Below, piece after piece: positions 45,623 through 55,859 of a stretch of 64,000 nucleotides of DNA. The DNA comes from Ogataea parapolymorpha DL-1. Taxonomy: Eukaryota; Ascomycota; Pichiomycetes; Pichiales; Pichiaceae. Under the pieces are notes generated by a model. It had not been told where the DNA came from, ran no database searches, and saw only the letters and a list, made by a program, of their open reading frames with translations. The translations under genes were made by a program, and so were the position numbers. Numbering within the stretch: the stretch's first letter is position 1; each line of letters begins with the position of its first letter. The stretch covers positions 1,209,463 through 1,273,462 of the forward strand of contig NC_027864.1 of assembly GCF_000187245.1 (NCBI RefSeq), given 5' to 3'.

Positions 45623-46504
45623 TCACTCATCGCTATACACATGGCCCTTCAATGTCAATAATCTGCCTCCATCCATCCTTATGTTTCGACCGTCAAGATA
45701 GGCACCGCCCCTTGAACACATGAATATAATTAGGGCCACCATCTCTTCTGGAAGACCTGCCCTCCGGGCAGGGACCTGGCTGACATACTTGATATTTGAT
45801 GTCGGATCGTCCGCTGCCATAGGTGTCATTCTGCTCTCGTAGAGTCCTGGAGATACAGCGTTGACCCTAATATACTTATCGGCAAACTCAGCAGCCATGA
45901 TCCTCACCATGTGGTCTATGGCAGCTTTTGACAGCTGGTAGGCTGGAACAAACTGATTATTGTGCACAGATGCAGGCGATGAGAAACAAATGACACATCC
46001 TCTTCCATCGCCTTTCTGCGCTGCCTCACCTAGCTTTTTGATTAGCCCAGCAGTCAAAAAGTACATTCCAAACACATTCACGTCAAAGGTATCTCGGAAA
46101 TCTTTCCATCCGATGGAGCAAGTGGCCTCCTGAAGCTTCTCGAGGGAATCACCTGGAGCAAAAGTGACTGGGTTTTGTCTTCTGATTCCTGCACAATTTA
46201 TGAGAATATCCACATTTTCGTAGTTTTCATTGATGAAGCTTACCAGCTGTTTATTTGACACCTCGTCACCTATATCATAACACAAAGATGTGACTTTGCT
46301 AGCCGAGCCTGTTTCATTTCTTACTATTTCACATTTGTGAACGGTCTCGTCCAGACGCTCTTGAAATAGATCAACCACGGCAACGTCAACGTTATTGGCT
46401 ACCAATCCTTGGCAGATCATTTGGCCTAGCCCCGATCCACCGCCCGTTACAATGGCCTGTCTGCCTCCTACTTCGTAGAGCAATGGAATAGTAAATTGTG
46501 ACAT
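45623..46504 (-). CDS. Short-chain dehydrogenase/reductase (RhlG/gluconate-dehydrogenase-like)
   Basis: 293 residues. 'AIVTGGGSGLGQMICQGL' is the dinucleotide site, with Asp in 'VAVVDLFQER' suggesting NAD. 'VDILINCAGIRRQNP', 'ICFSSPASVHNNQFVPAYQL' (catalytic Ser and Tyr) with Lys in 'SKAAIDHM', and 'IRVNAVSPGLYESRMT' complete the classical SDR pattern. The C-terminus ends 'YLDGRNIRMDGGRLL'. The substrate is unknown; related fungal enzymes act in accessory catabolic or secondary pathways. Divergent from Zn2Cys6 no. 3. The promoter has tandem GATAAG (aaagataaggataag, about 46559-46573). Confidence 0.87.
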   Translation of the reverse strand: MSQFTIPLLYEVGGRQAIVTGGGSGLGQMICQGLVANNVDVAVVDLFQERLDETVHKCEIVRNETGSASKVTSLCYDIGDEVSNKQLVSFINENYENVDILINCAGIRRQNPVTFAPGDSLEKLQEATCSIGWKDFRDTFDVNVFGMYFLTAGLIKKLGEAAQKGDGRGCVICFSSPASVHNNQFVPAYQLSKAAIDHMVRIMAAEFADKYIRVNAVSPGLYESRMTPMAADDPTSNIKYVSQVPARRAGLPEEMVALIIFMCSRGGAYLDGRNIRMDGGRLLTLKGHVYSDE

Positions 46505-46885
46505 CTATGCTGTGACTGATTACTTGTTTGTATGAAAATGCCGAGTCTAATATCTCAAAAAGATAAGGATAAGTTTTTATATAAATTATAGTCAATTTTG
46601 AGCTCATCCCTTTATATTACCAAGCAAGGACATCATTAGCCAATAGCTGGAGCTTTTTCGAATGCACGAACAGGCAAATAAAAACCCATTGTCGCAACGC
46701 AACGGATCCGATTCAGATCGAGGTAGTGTCGCAAATACTATCAGTAAAATTCTTGAAATTTTATCGCTTATCTCTCTCCTTGCCCAATTGTACATCTAGT
46801 GTATCGAAAATTAGTAAATCATAAGACCTGCTATTAGGTTACAAGTTTATTGTTCCCATCTTCTCTGTTTCTTTGCTGGATCACA
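46505..46885. promoter_or_regulatory. Divergent promoter, SDR / Zn2Cys6 no. 3
   Basis: 381 bp with no gene. Tandem AGATAAGGATAAG near the SDR start and 'tttatataaatta' TATA-like sequence next to it (46576-46588). Nothing else recognised. Confidence 0.4.
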
Positions 46886-48392
46886 ATGTTCTCTTGCAGT
46901 GTGTGCAAAAAAGAGAAAAAAGAAATGCGACTTCAAATTACCAAGCTGCAAAAACTGCGAGTCTATGGGAACCATATGTCGATACTATGATGAAGGACTG
47001 GGAACTTCGGTATCCAGAAGGTATCTAAAAAATCTGGACGATAAGATAAGGGAGTTAAAACACGAGATAGCCAAGTACGAAAACAAAATAGAACGGAAGA
47101 ATCTGGCACGCTCTAGCACAAGCAGTGAACAGGAAACCAAGCAGCTACCTGAAACCTCTGTAAGCTGTGGATGCTTTATAGAAGGGAACAAGGATTCTTA
47201 TTTTTTTGGGCCGGGCTCGGTGGTCTCAATGGTTCACTCGGTGTCAAAGGTGTTGAACCTAACTGTCGAAACAAGTAATCTCAGCTCCATTGACAATTAT
47301 ACATCATTTCCGCAGATAAAAGTCCCATTTGACTTTTCCATAATTGGCAACGACCAGTCCAGATTGCTCATTGAGAATTACCTCAGTAAAATTTATCCTG
47401 TTTTTCCATTGCTTCCAGAGAGCTTCTTCCATTTTGAGGTCATGATTAGAAATTACCCTTCATACGAGCAGTTGTTTGTGCTGCTTATATTTCTCATCTC
47501 TGCAACTCACCTAATGCGGAAACGAGTAGATTTTGCTTCCATCAAGATAATGCTTCAACAAAAAGTAGCAGAGCTCATGAAAGACAAATTGAGAGATTCC
47601 GATGGTGACACTCTTCTCGCTTTAGTATACTATGCTGTCTATGAAATGTTGGATCCAGAAGCAGGCTCGCCAGTATGGAAGACCCTTTCCTTAGCATGTG
47701 GTTTGGCCGAAAAATTGAGATTCTCAAACACCGGGAACCAAGGTCCGATACCCGGAAGAGTGTGCAAACAAGTCCCTCGGATTAAATTACTGAAAGTGCT
47801 TTATGAGCTTGAAACCAGTGTCTCTCTCTGTCTAGGCAGACCACCTTCAATTTATTTCTCGAGAAATCAAATCGCTCGTCTTGAAATTGACGATGGTAAC
47901 AACAGGATGGTTTTTGTCGAGCTCACAAACAGGATTGATCTCTTTCAAAACATTTATGGGAAGCTCTCTGGATGCCCTATCTGCCGGGCTGAAGCACTGA
48001 TTGGGCAACAACTGGAAACAAAATCCACTCAATGGCTTACTGCTTGCTCGCTGCTCACTCATAGCTGTGCTCAGTGCGAAGGATCTAGCTTTTACTTGAA
48101 TGTTTTGCAATCTAGTGTTGAATGCATCAAAAATGCAAGCCGAAGAGCGCAAAAGTACGCCCCGTTATGTTTTTGGATAGAAGTCTCCAGCATTACACTT
48201 TCTTTGCTGAGCTTGTTGATCATTACCAAGCTTCATCATGAAGTGCTAGAAGATTCCCCTTTCCAGGGCAAAATTATTGATGCCATCAGCACTGGGAAGC
48301 AGCTACTTGTGAGATATTCAACTTTCTGGCCGAATTCTCAAGTATTACTTTCGTTTGCAGAATTTGCATTGGAAAGCATGAATGTCTGTTAA
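46886..48392 (+). CDS. Zn2Cys6 transcription factor (no. 3), frameshifted within the zinc cluster
   Basis: The ATG at 46886 reads Met-Phe-Ser-Cys-Ser-Val-Cys-Lys-Lys and then goes out of frame. The frame that carries the remaining ~497 residues begins only in the next stretch ('KKRKKKCDFKLPSCKNC' ... 'GTIC'). Dropping one A from the six-A run at 46907-46912 gives a canonical Cys-x2-Cys-x6-Cys-x6-Cys-x2-Cys-x6-Cys cluster. So this is either a gene inactivated by one added A or a sequence error in a homopolymer. An intron is less likely: no branch point is seen and the spacing would be x7. Downstream: coiled coil (LDDKIRELKHEIAKYENKIE) and a fungal_trans-like domain. AT-rich, unlike genes before 45 kb. 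Confidence 0.7.
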
Positions 48393-48445
48393 TATGGATG
48401 TCAAATAATACGTAAAAAATAAAGCAGCTGGATCTGCCACCTGAA

Positions 48446-50386
48446 CTAGACCCAATCCTGTAAGCCAACATATTCCTCCAGGTTTAATAAACCATCAACA
48501 TTGAAACTGTCAGTCCAACTTGATTGCTTGTTGATTGAGAGCAGACCTGGCATAGACCTAGAATCTAAAACGCTACTGGGTTTATTTCCTGGAAGATGCA
48601 AACTTGCTTCAGGAGCTAGGACATCATTTTGGGGGAACAGTAACTGCTCAATTTGGGCTGACACCTGATCGTCCCCTTCAAAAGTTTCAAAACCTGACCT
48701 GTTCTTCGCAATTGCAAATAATCGTTTTGAAGCCTTGAAATATATGTCTTTTAATGTCTGAATCATCTTTCCACGAGTTATATCGGGCCATCGCTCACTG
48801 AATCGAAGAAGCAAATCAATGCATCCTTTGAACTTAGAATCAAGAAAATCAGGTGTGAAAAAATCTAGTATCCAGTCACTTTGCGTCCATATAACATCTG
48901 CTAAATTCACAGCTGCTTCCTCAATATAGTAGACTCCCATTAGAAGATAGAATACCTGGCCGCTCCTTGAGTCTCTCAGGTATTCGTCTATCAACAAAGC
49001 TAGTGAATTTACCAGTTTCACATATGACGGACGAGGTGGGTTTGTGATTCTAGGAGTACGTCGACGTAGACGAGTTTGAAGGGAAGCCTTGCAAATAAGT
49101 CTGAACCTTAGCTGATTGAGTTTGGCAAATTCTTCTGCTTTCAAATACCATTTTTCGACTTTGCTGTCCATGTTGTCCAGCCACTGTTCGGCATCAATAT
49201 TCAGCTCCTTATTAAGCCAAAGAACTTCGTGCACTTCTGTCTCATAAAGTCTGAACTGATAAAAATGAAGAGCGGCAGCCTTTGTTTGCGGACCAGAGGG
49301 ATCGATTCCCTTTTCCGTGATGAAAGAATCATCCACTGTAGCTGGTTTCTCTGCTGAAATAAGATTGTCTGGTATTGGAAATGCAATACGCAGAACTGAG
49401 CTTAGGTGTCGAGACATCGATGTGGTGACCAGAAAAAGCCTGCGTCGGAGATCAATGTCTATCATAGTGCTTGTTTCCATTTGCACGTCCTTGTGCAGTC
49501 CTAGATCAAGACAGAGTCTGAGGCATTCTCGAATGGCGTACCAAATGTCAGCTGCATATGGGTTTGCAAAAGCATAATGGGCGATCAATAAGGTTATTTG
49601 AAGCTTTTTCAATTTGCTCTCCCAGAATGTATGAGTGAGTTGCACGATGGCTTGGGAAAAGAGAACGCTCGAAGACGATAAGCTTTTCTTTTCTCCTTTG
49701 TGTGTCAAAGTAGCCGCTGAGATCGCTAGAGCAATTGAAATAGCTGCGTAATCATACGAGCTGGCCGAATCTCGGGACTCGAAAACCTTGAACTCTATTT
49801 GTTTGAGTTCCAATCTGGATAAAATGGGGTACTGAGGCTGATGATAGCTGGTATAATTTAGCATCAATATCTGTACGACATCCGTGGGAATACTGTAAAG
49901 ATCCACCGGTGGATGCTCCTCAACAAATCGCTTCATGTTCCCTCTCTCCGAATTATCCAACATCGAATCGAAGGGAGCAGGTAAACTGCTTGAACGAAAG
50001 TAAAGGAACGGAAAGTTAACAACTCCTCTGTCGCATTCAGAAGACTCAAAAGCATCAACGAATGGTGCTGCTGCGTACCTGGCAAATGCCAAAGCCTGTT
50101 CTTCAGACTTGTCCAGAATTCGATTCACAGATAACTCTGCAAGTTTGATTTCCAGCTCGGCAACCCTATTTTCAAGGTACAGAGCCAAACTTCGTGGAAC
50201 CGGTTTGTTCAGTCCTTTGACCCAGGCAAAGCACTCGTGACCCTCTTTTTCGCAGTTGTTGCAAGCTGGAAACTCGTATCGGCACTTTAATCTCTTGTTC
50301 TTACACCTAAAGCATCTGGTCGAGCTTCTTGCGTGACCGTCGCTAAAAACCTTGCGTAGTTCTGCTGGGTTGGCAATTTCATCCAT
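48446..50386 (-). CDS. Zn2Cys6 transcription factor (no. 4)
   Basis: 646 residues from the ATG at 50386 (MDEIANP); the frame upstream to 50452 starts only with TTG. The cluster 'CFRCKNKRLKCRYEFPACNN' + 'CEKEGHEC' is a perfect Cys-x2-Cys-x6-Cys-x6-Cys-x2-Cys-x6-Cys (about residues 25-50). A leucine-rich helix for dimerisation ('LALYLENRVAELEIKLAEL') follows. The central domain has 'LYSIPTDVVQILMLNYTSYH', 'PQYPILSRLELK' and 'IRECLRLCLDLGLHKD', typical of the Lys14/Ume6-like fungal_trans family. Sits directly downstream of the P450, same strand, and is a candidate regulator of the P450-DAO-dehalogenase group (inference). Confidence 0.87.
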   Translation of the reverse strand: MDEIANPAELRKVFSDGHARSSTRCFRCKNKRLKCRYEFPACNNCEKEGHECFAWVKGLNKPVPRSLALYLENRVAELEIKLAELSVNRILDKSEEQALAFARYAAAPFVDAFESSECDRGVVNFPFLYFRSSSLPAPFDSMLDNSERGNMKRFVEEHPPVDLYSIPTDVVQILMLNYTSYHQPQYPILSRLELKQIEFKVFESRDSASSYDYAAISIALAISAATLTHKGEKKSLSSSSVLFSQAIVQLTHTFWESKLKKLQITLLIAHYAFANPYAADIWYAIRECLRLCLDLGLHKDVQMETSTMIDIDLRRRLFLVTTSMSRHLSSVLRIAFPIPDNLISAEKPATVDDSFITEKGIDPSGPQTKAAALHFYQFRLYETEVHEVLWLNKELNIDAEQWLDNMDSKVEKWYLKAEEFAKLNQLRFRLICKASLQTRLRRRTPRITNPPRPSYVKLVNSLALLIDEYLRDSRSGQVFYLLMGVYYIEEAAVNLADVIWTQSDWILDFFTPDFLDSKFKGCIDLLLRFSERWPDITRGKMIQTLKDIYFKASKRLFAIAKNRSGFETFEGDDQVSAQIEQLLFPQNDVLAPEASLHLPGNKPSSVLDSRSMPGLLSINKQSSWTDSFNVDGLLNLEEYVGLQDWV

Positions 50387-50567
50387 ATGTGGTCTCCTTA
50401 TATGATTTGTAGTACGCTCTGGGAATGCAGGCAACAATTTAAAAACATGCAATTAGATATTTAACTATCTTGTTTTTTTAATTACAGCTTTAGATAGAGA
50501 TTAGATAACACGATTATTATCAATAACCTTTTAGAGTGTGCTTGCTCCGAATAATATTTATATATTT

Positions 50568-52205
50568 CTATAAACCACCCTTAAATTTCTCAGGAACATC
50601 GTCGTTTTCATACGAGTACGATAATTGCTCAGCACAGGCCTCTTGAGATATCCGAAAACACCTCTCCATTGTAGCTGGATCTCTAGGCGTCAAGTTTATA
50701 CCAAAATCTTTTGGCCAGTATGTTTGTGCTGATCGGTCTGCTGCATATCCAATATAGTCATTGACTGGTGGACGCGACGCATCCTTCTTAATTTCAAAAA
50801 GCATGCAGCTTCGTGCCAAAATGACATATAGTATTCTGATTGAAAGATTAACTGCCGTGCACGCCCTTGATCCAGCACCAAATGTGAAATGATACGGAGA
50901 ACGGTTGACGTTAGATTCGTAGAGAAATCTTTCTGGAACAAACTCATCCACCGTGTCTCCAAAATGTTCTCTGTCGTGATTTGCGGCTTGTGCATTTAAA
51001 ATCACTGTTGTACCTTCAGGAACAATAGCTCCATTCCACTCAAAAGCTTTTGCAGTTTTTCTAGCGGGAATTAAAGGAATGACCGCGTACATTCTCAGAA
51101 GCTCGCGGATGAAGGACACTGCGAATTCACTCTTTTGCTCAAGTACTACCTTTTGCCATGCCACCTCTACGGAGCCGTAGTGCTTAATACAATCTGAATA
51201 GATTCTTTCTTGCCACTTCTCTCCCTTCTCTGTGGCGAGCTGAGCAAATATAAGAGCTCCCGTTGAACCAAGAGTCTCAAAACCACCAGAGACCAAGCCA
51301 ACACATATGCATTTAATATCATCCAGATCCAATCTTCCTTTCCCGTCAGACCTCGCAAAGTCTCCTACAATACTCACACGATCGTGTCTGTGATTGAGTG
51401 CTTGCTGCGTGAGTTTTCGGAGCCATTCGTCTCTAATCCTACTACACTCAACAGCAAGTCTGCTTCGGGGGTTTTCGGGCAAAAGTCTCACAATTGGAAC
51501 ATAATCTTGCAAATTCTTGTTTGTAGACCGAAACGAGGATACAGTCTTCACAATTTCGAGGATCTCCTTTAGAAGTTTGGTCCTTATATTGTCAAATCTC
51601 GTGGCATAGCACAGCATAGTGGTGAAGTTGAGAGCAAGTCTTTGCGTGTAAGTGTAAGGATAAACCGACTCACCATTAGACGTATCTTGATACAAGTCGC
51701 GCAATAACGAGTACGATTCCACATCGTACAAGCTTGCTCTTTCCTGAATCGCGGGTGTAGTCATATATCTTTGTACGTTGAGTCGTCTTTTTTTGCATGT
51801 GTCGTTCCAGGGTGAGGTGCCTATTGTCAGGCCCTGTGATGTCGACACTAACTTGTGAAAGGTATAGAGCAGAGGTCTATCGATAAGACAGGTTTGATTT
51901 TTAACAAACCAGTCCATCGCTGCTGAATATGAGTTGACGAAAATAATTCTCTGATTTCCGAATAGACATTGAAACACAGGCATTCGGTATTTGAGAGAGA
52001 GTTTTTGGAGGTTTGTGGGATGGTCGTTCCCTAGCTGTCTCAGGTTTCCGAAAAGAAGGCTCGGGTTTGGAAGGTATGGAAGCCCACGTATGAATCTCGT
52101 TGTGGGTTTGATGGTGTATAAGTAAAACCACAACAACAAAGAACCTAGGGCTATTAGCACGCTCAGCACCAACGCATTGTCCCATGGACTGGCAAAAATT
52201 AGCAT
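50568..52205 (-). CDS. Cytochrome P450, CYP504 (phenylacetate hydroxylase)-like
   Basis: 545 residues from the ATG at 52205. One N-terminal membrane helix ('ALVLSVLIALGSLLLWFYLY'), then a Pro-rich hinge ('GLPYLPNPSLLFGNL'). P450 landmarks: I-helix 'CVGLVSGGFETLGSTGA' (the usual A/G-G-x-D/E-T), ExxR in 'FIRELLRMYAV', 'VPERFLYES', and the heme-thiolate motif 'FTFGAGSRACTAVNLS'. The C-terminus '...DFGINLTPRD' and overall size resemble the fungal CYP504 family that hydroxylates phenylacetate-type acids, but substrate assignment is tentative. ER membrane. Divergent from the DAO gene across 926 bp rich in GATA sites. Confidence 0.87.
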   Translation of the reverse strand: MLIFASPWDNALVLSVLIALGSLLLWFYLYTIKPTTRFIRGLPYLPNPSLLFGNLRQLGNDHPTNLQKLSLKYRMPVFQCLFGNQRIIFVNSYSAAMDWFVKNQTCLIDRPLLYTFHKLVSTSQGLTIGTSPWNDTCKKRRLNVQRYMTTPAIQERASLYDVESYSLLRDLYQDTSNGESVYPYTYTQRLALNFTTMLCYATRFDNIRTKLLKEILEIVKTVSSFRSTNKNLQDYVPIVRLLPENPRSRLAVECSRIRDEWLRKLTQQALNHRHDRVSIVGDFARSDGKGRLDLDDIKCICVGLVSGGFETLGSTGALIFAQLATEKGEKWQERIYSDCIKHYGSVEVAWQKVVLEQKSEFAVSFIRELLRMYAVIPLIPARKTAKAFEWNGAIVPEGTTVILNAQAANHDREHFGDTVDEFVPERFLYESNVNRSPYHFTFGAGSRACTAVNLSIRILYVILARSCMLFEIKKDASRPPVNDYIGYAADRSAQTYWPKDFGINLTPRDPATMERCFRISQEACAEQLSYSYENDDVPEKFKGGL

Positions 52206-53131
52206 ATCGAGGATATTCTGATTGCGCAAAACTTTAAACTAGATCTAAGGGTGTAGCTTTATCTGCTCGCAAAATTACTCGAGGCCTTCCGGGATAAGCT
52301 CATTATCTCCTGCAATGAATATATTTAAGCCTCATCAAATTGTCTTCCGACCGAAACGAAACATACTTTAGACGCGAGCGGTTCATAAAAGCTCAAGATT
52401 ACGCCGATACATATCGTTCCCAAACCTGGAATTTTTCTTCAGATGCTAAGAAAATACTTCAAGGCTCAGATCGCGATGCGAAACTTAGAGTAGTCGCAAA
52501 AGAGAACTGCAGTTTATGAATGGTTATTACAACCGCAGTATCTTGCGAACATCCAGCTGGATCTTTGTTTGAGCTTGTTGCATTACTGAAATGTTATTGG
52601 CGACTCCTAGGACACTAGAGTAAAGGGAGTTTAGGCGAGAATCCGTGAAAGGATGTTCATTCAGTTTTACGTACTTTTCCCGATAAGAGAGTACTTTTTT
52701 TTTGGGAAATCCGCCGAACCAGATTACTGATAAGAAAGCTGTGACTTCAGGATGAGGCTAAGGATTCGGAGATTTATGTTTTCATCGTAAACGAAAAATC
52801 TCTAGTCCAATATGTAACTAGCTGGATAGCAGCAGGGATGCATACCAAAGGTTTGGTATTAAGTACCCTTGACATTCGCTTCGTATTTAGACATCTACCT
52901 TATATAGTAAAGTAATAGTGCAAAATAGCCGTTCGCTCACGTCTTATCGATAAGAAAGCGACCAGCCGTTACCCGATTGATTTTCATTGTCTTCGCTCAA
53001 AGCTCATTCTTATACTTATTTACGTGAAGCGATTGGAAATATAGATTATAAAAAAGTTGATTGTATGCACTCGACCTTGCAATTAGAAAGATATCTGTTT
53101 CGTGTTTTTTTAGTAGAGATTACTAGTGACA
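52206..53131. promoter_or_regulatory. 926-bp divergent promoter, P450 / DAO flavoenzyme, rich in GATA sites
   Basis: No gene found. GATAAG cores at 52293-52298, 52682-52687, 52729-52734 and 52949-52954. The last forms the 14-bp palindrome TCTTATCGATAAGA (52942-52955). TATA-like 'accttatatagta' at about 52898. A 54-codon stop-free stretch (52373-52537) was considered and rejected as a gene. Confidence 0.5.
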
Positions 53132-54514
53132 ATGTCCACTTCAAAGCCTTTTCCGGTTCCAGATCCAACAGCTTCTTATTGGCATTCCGAGAACGATACC
53201 TTTGTTCACACTCGCACAACTAATGATCTCCCTTCAGAAACAGATGTGCTTATTGTTGGTGCAGGGTATGCCGGGGCGGCGTCCGCATACTGGCTTTACA
53301 AACAATGTCACACATGTCCTCTGAAAGTTTTGATGCTAGAAGCTAGAACAGTGTGTTCAGGAGCTACAGGAAGAAATGGAGGACATCTAAAACCCGACTA
53401 CTACCGCGAATATCTTAAATTTGAGAGACTTTATGGACAGAAGGGCGCAGCAGACATTGGGAACTTTGAGCATGAGCATATATCTGAGATAAAGAACGTG
53501 GTAGAAGATCTCCAAATTGATTGTGATTTGGTTCTCACGAGAGCATGTAATGTCCACCTTACCGAGGGTGCAGTGGATGGATGTATCAAAGCAATGGATG
53601 CTCTAAAAAATAATCCATACTCCAATGTACTGGACGACATTCAAATTCTTGAAGGAAACAATGCAAGAGTGGTTTCTCAATTTCCAAAGTCACCGCTTGC
53701 ACTAACATTTACTGCAGGACACCTATGGCCATACAAATTTGTGAAGGGTTTGCTTCAGTTTTGTCTAGAAAGAGGTCTCAACCTGCAAACAAATACTTGT
53801 GTTGACTACATTGAGACTCTTGGAGATGGCTCTTATCTGATAAGAACGGCAAGAGGCAATGTCAAAACAAAAAAAGTTATCTTAGCAACAAATGCCTACA
53901 CATCGGCTATAGCTCCAGAATTTGATGACAAAATTGTTCCCGTCAAGGGCACATGCTCTCACATCAAGTTCACTGCAGACAACAAGTATACTCCATATTT
54001 GAACTATACTTACGGAATTTGTCGAGACTTTTCTGAGCACGAATACTTAATCAATAGGTCTGATGGTTCTATCGTTGTAGGTGGAGCTAAACCATTCTAT
54101 CTTAAAGATAAGGAGTCCTGGTATAAGAATGTCGATGATGCCAGTCTTTTCAAAGCGGATATAGAAAGATGGTACAGTACTTTCATGCAAGATAACTTTA
54201 GCAGTTGGAAGGGAACTAAAACGGAAGTGGACTACTTATGGACCGGAATTCTAGGTTACTCTGTTGATGCTCTTCCATGGGTTGGAGAAATGCCAAATCA
54301 AAAAAATAAGTACGTCTTGGCAGGCTTTCATGGACATGGTATGCCACGGGTATTCTTGTCTGCTAAAGCAATATCGGAAATGATTTTGAGGGGAGTGGCA
54401 GTCGAGGACACAGGCTTGCCCCAGCCGTTTATACTGACTGAGGATCGTCTAAAACAGACCAGAAACAATATTCTACAAGAGACAGGATATCACAAGTATC
54501 AGACTAAACTCTAA
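53132..54514 (+). CDS. FAD-dependent amine/amino-acid oxidoreductase (DAO family)
   Basis: 460 residues from the ATG at 53132. The FAD site is 'VLIVGAGYAGAASAYWL' (GxGxxG at 43-48) with a Glu in 'VLMLEARTVCSGATGRNGGH' that binds the ribose. 'KKVILATNAYTSAIAPEF' and 'GYSVDALPWVGEMP...VLAGFHGHGMPR' are the C-terminal DAO blocks. This subgroup includes gamma-glutamylputrescine/sarcosine oxidase-like proteins and is common in fungal catabolic clusters. Expected to oxidise a secondary amine or N-alkyl amino acid, releasing an imine. Same strand as the dehalogenase-like and permease genes downstream. AT-rich coding. Confidence 0.87.
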   Translation: MSTSKPFPVPDPTASYWHSENDTFVHTRTTNDLPSETDVLIVGAGYAGAASAYWLYKQCHTCPLKVLMLEARTVCSGATGRNGGHLKPDYYREYLKFERLYGQKGAADIGNFEHEHISEIKNVVEDLQIDCDLVLTRACNVHLTEGAVDGCIKAMDALKNNPYSNVLDDIQILEGNNARVVSQFPKSPLALTFTAGHLWPYKFVKGLLQFCLERGLNLQTNTCVDYIETLGDGSYLIRTARGNVKTKKVILATNAYTSAIAPEFDDKIVPVKGTCSHIKFTADNKYTPYLNYTYGICRDFSEHEYLINRSDGSIVVGGAKPFYLKDKESWYKNVDDASLFKADIERWYSTFMQDNFSSWKGTKTEVDYLWTGILGYSVDALPWVGEMPNQKNKYVLAGFHGHGMPRVFLSAKAISEMILRGVAVEDTGLPQPFILTEDRLKQTRNNILQETGYHKYQTKL

Positions 54515-54835
54515 TCTATGTCTACAGATTATTTTTCTTACATCACGATGCCTTTTGTAGCTATCTTGAAATGCCGAATTCATCAAACTGCATTCTGCCC
54601 GCTTGAAAATTGGTTTCCCAAATAAGCACATATCGAGCGCATGCCGATAAGCATTTTAAAAATTTCGGAAACTCTACACCAAGTATAATCAACACCTTCT
54701 CCACTACCAGCTTTCATTGCTGCGGGATTGATACTTATACAGAGCAGTTTCACCAAGCATCATACTGAAAACTGAATTCAAAGATTTAAGATCTCGATTT
54801 GCCGTTCAAATTATTGATTAACATCGAGAATCGCC
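54515..54835 (+). promoter_or_regulatory. Promoter of the haloacid-dehalogenase-like gene
   Basis: 321 bp between DAO and HAD. Contains CCGATAAGCATTTT (about 54642) and no gene. No shared motif with other promoters was recognised beyond GATA. Confidence 0.35.
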
Positions 54836-55555
54836 ATGCCAGACGTGGTTTTTGATATAATAGGTACCTGTATTGGGTACGACGTGATGCTGAATGCCAT
54901 TGAAAGTAGACTGGGTATGAAACTTCTCCACTATCATATCAACAAATATCTTTTTTTTGATGCGTGGGGGACCGCGTGTGAACGAGACTTTTCTTACCTC
55001 TCTCAAATCGGAGATTACCAGCCCACAAAGAAAATCCTCAAGGCCACATTTTTCAGAACTTTGCATCACGCAGGTGTTCCTGATCCAAAGAGCTTTGCTA
55101 CAGAGGAAGATTTAGACTACCTCTGTGCTGAATGGCTCAAGCTCAAGGCTCGCCCGGAGTTGGCAGCAATGTGGAAGCTGTTGAGAGACAACGGCTTTAC
55201 GATTTGGTGTCTTACGGATGGAGACAAGGAAAGAGTCAAGGGCTATTTCAAGAATTCCTCAATAGAAATGCCAGAGGAGAATATCGTTTCATGCGATAGC
55301 TTGAAGATTGGGAAACCAGCACCAGAGGTGTACAAATATATGCTTGAAAAAATTCCAGGAAAAGGCAAGGACGCGTGGTTTGCTGCAGCGCATATGTGGG
55401 ACTGTCGTGCTGCTAAAAAAGCCGGTTTCTATACGGCTTGGACAGATGTGTACGAGAAATATCCTTGTGAGGAAATATTTGGTGAGCCTGACATTATCGC
55501 AGGAAGTCTTATAGACATGGCCGAGAAGATTGTACAAAAATACGAAAGCCTTTAG
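54836..55555 (+). CDS. HAD-superfamily hydrolase, type-II 2-haloacid dehalogenase-like
   Basis: 239 residues. The nucleophile Asp7 is in 'VVFDIIGTCIGYD'. Motif II Thr is in 'WCLTDGDKERV', the Lys in 'CDSLKIGKPAPEVYKYM', and the acidic motif IV in 'FAAAHMWDCRAAKKAG'. The block 'KPAPEVY' and the helical cap (about 15-100) are those of L-2-haloacid dehalogenases (HAD type II). Fungal homologues are widespread, and their natural substrates are mostly unknown; it need not act on a halogenated compound. In line with DAO upstream and an amino-acid permease downstream. Confidence 0.87.
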   Translation: MPDVVFDIIGTCIGYDVMLNAIESRLGMKLLHYHINKYLFFDAWGTACERDFSYLSQIGDYQPTKKILKATFFRTLHHAGVPDPKSFATEEDLDYLCAEWLKLKARPELAAMWKLLRDNGFTIWCLTDGDKERVKGYFKNSSIEMPEENIVSCDSLKIGKPAPEVYKYMLEKIPGKGKDAWFAAAHMWDCRAAKKAGFYTAWTDVYEKYPCEEIFGEPDIIAGSLIDMAEKIVQKYESL

Positions 55556-55859
55556 CACTGCGTGTAAATAATATGATTACACATTGTTATTATTCCACTG
55601 ACCTATCGGAGTCATGAAGTAGTATCCTCGATACCTGTAGGTGCGTATAATAAGTGAGTATGTAAAAACTCTCACACTCTCTTCCCCGGATTTGCGCTTG
55701 CAAAATCACGGATCACGCGAAACTAACGCTCGAAAACCTCAAAATGAACAAATATCCGATGCGATCCAATTTTTTATCGCGAAAAAACCTGCATTATCAA
55801 AACCTGATACGGAAAAAAACATATAAATTTCCAGCTTCGATGGGCTCAATAACAATCAA
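55556..55859 (+). promoter_or_regulatory. Promoter of the amino-acid permease
   Basis: 304 bp, AT-rich, no gene. 'aaacatataaatttcc' (about 55817-55832) is the best TATA-like element. Confidence 0.35.

Noticed and set aside
46880..46900. Intron ending at 'cttgcag' as explanation of the split Zn2Cys6 motif
   Set aside because: No branch-point sequence or donor nearby, and the resulting Cys-x7-Cys spacing is worse than that given by one fewer A.
52373..52537. 54-codon stop-free stretch in the P450/DAO promoter
   Set aside because: No start codon and a length compatible with chance; no family resemblance seen.
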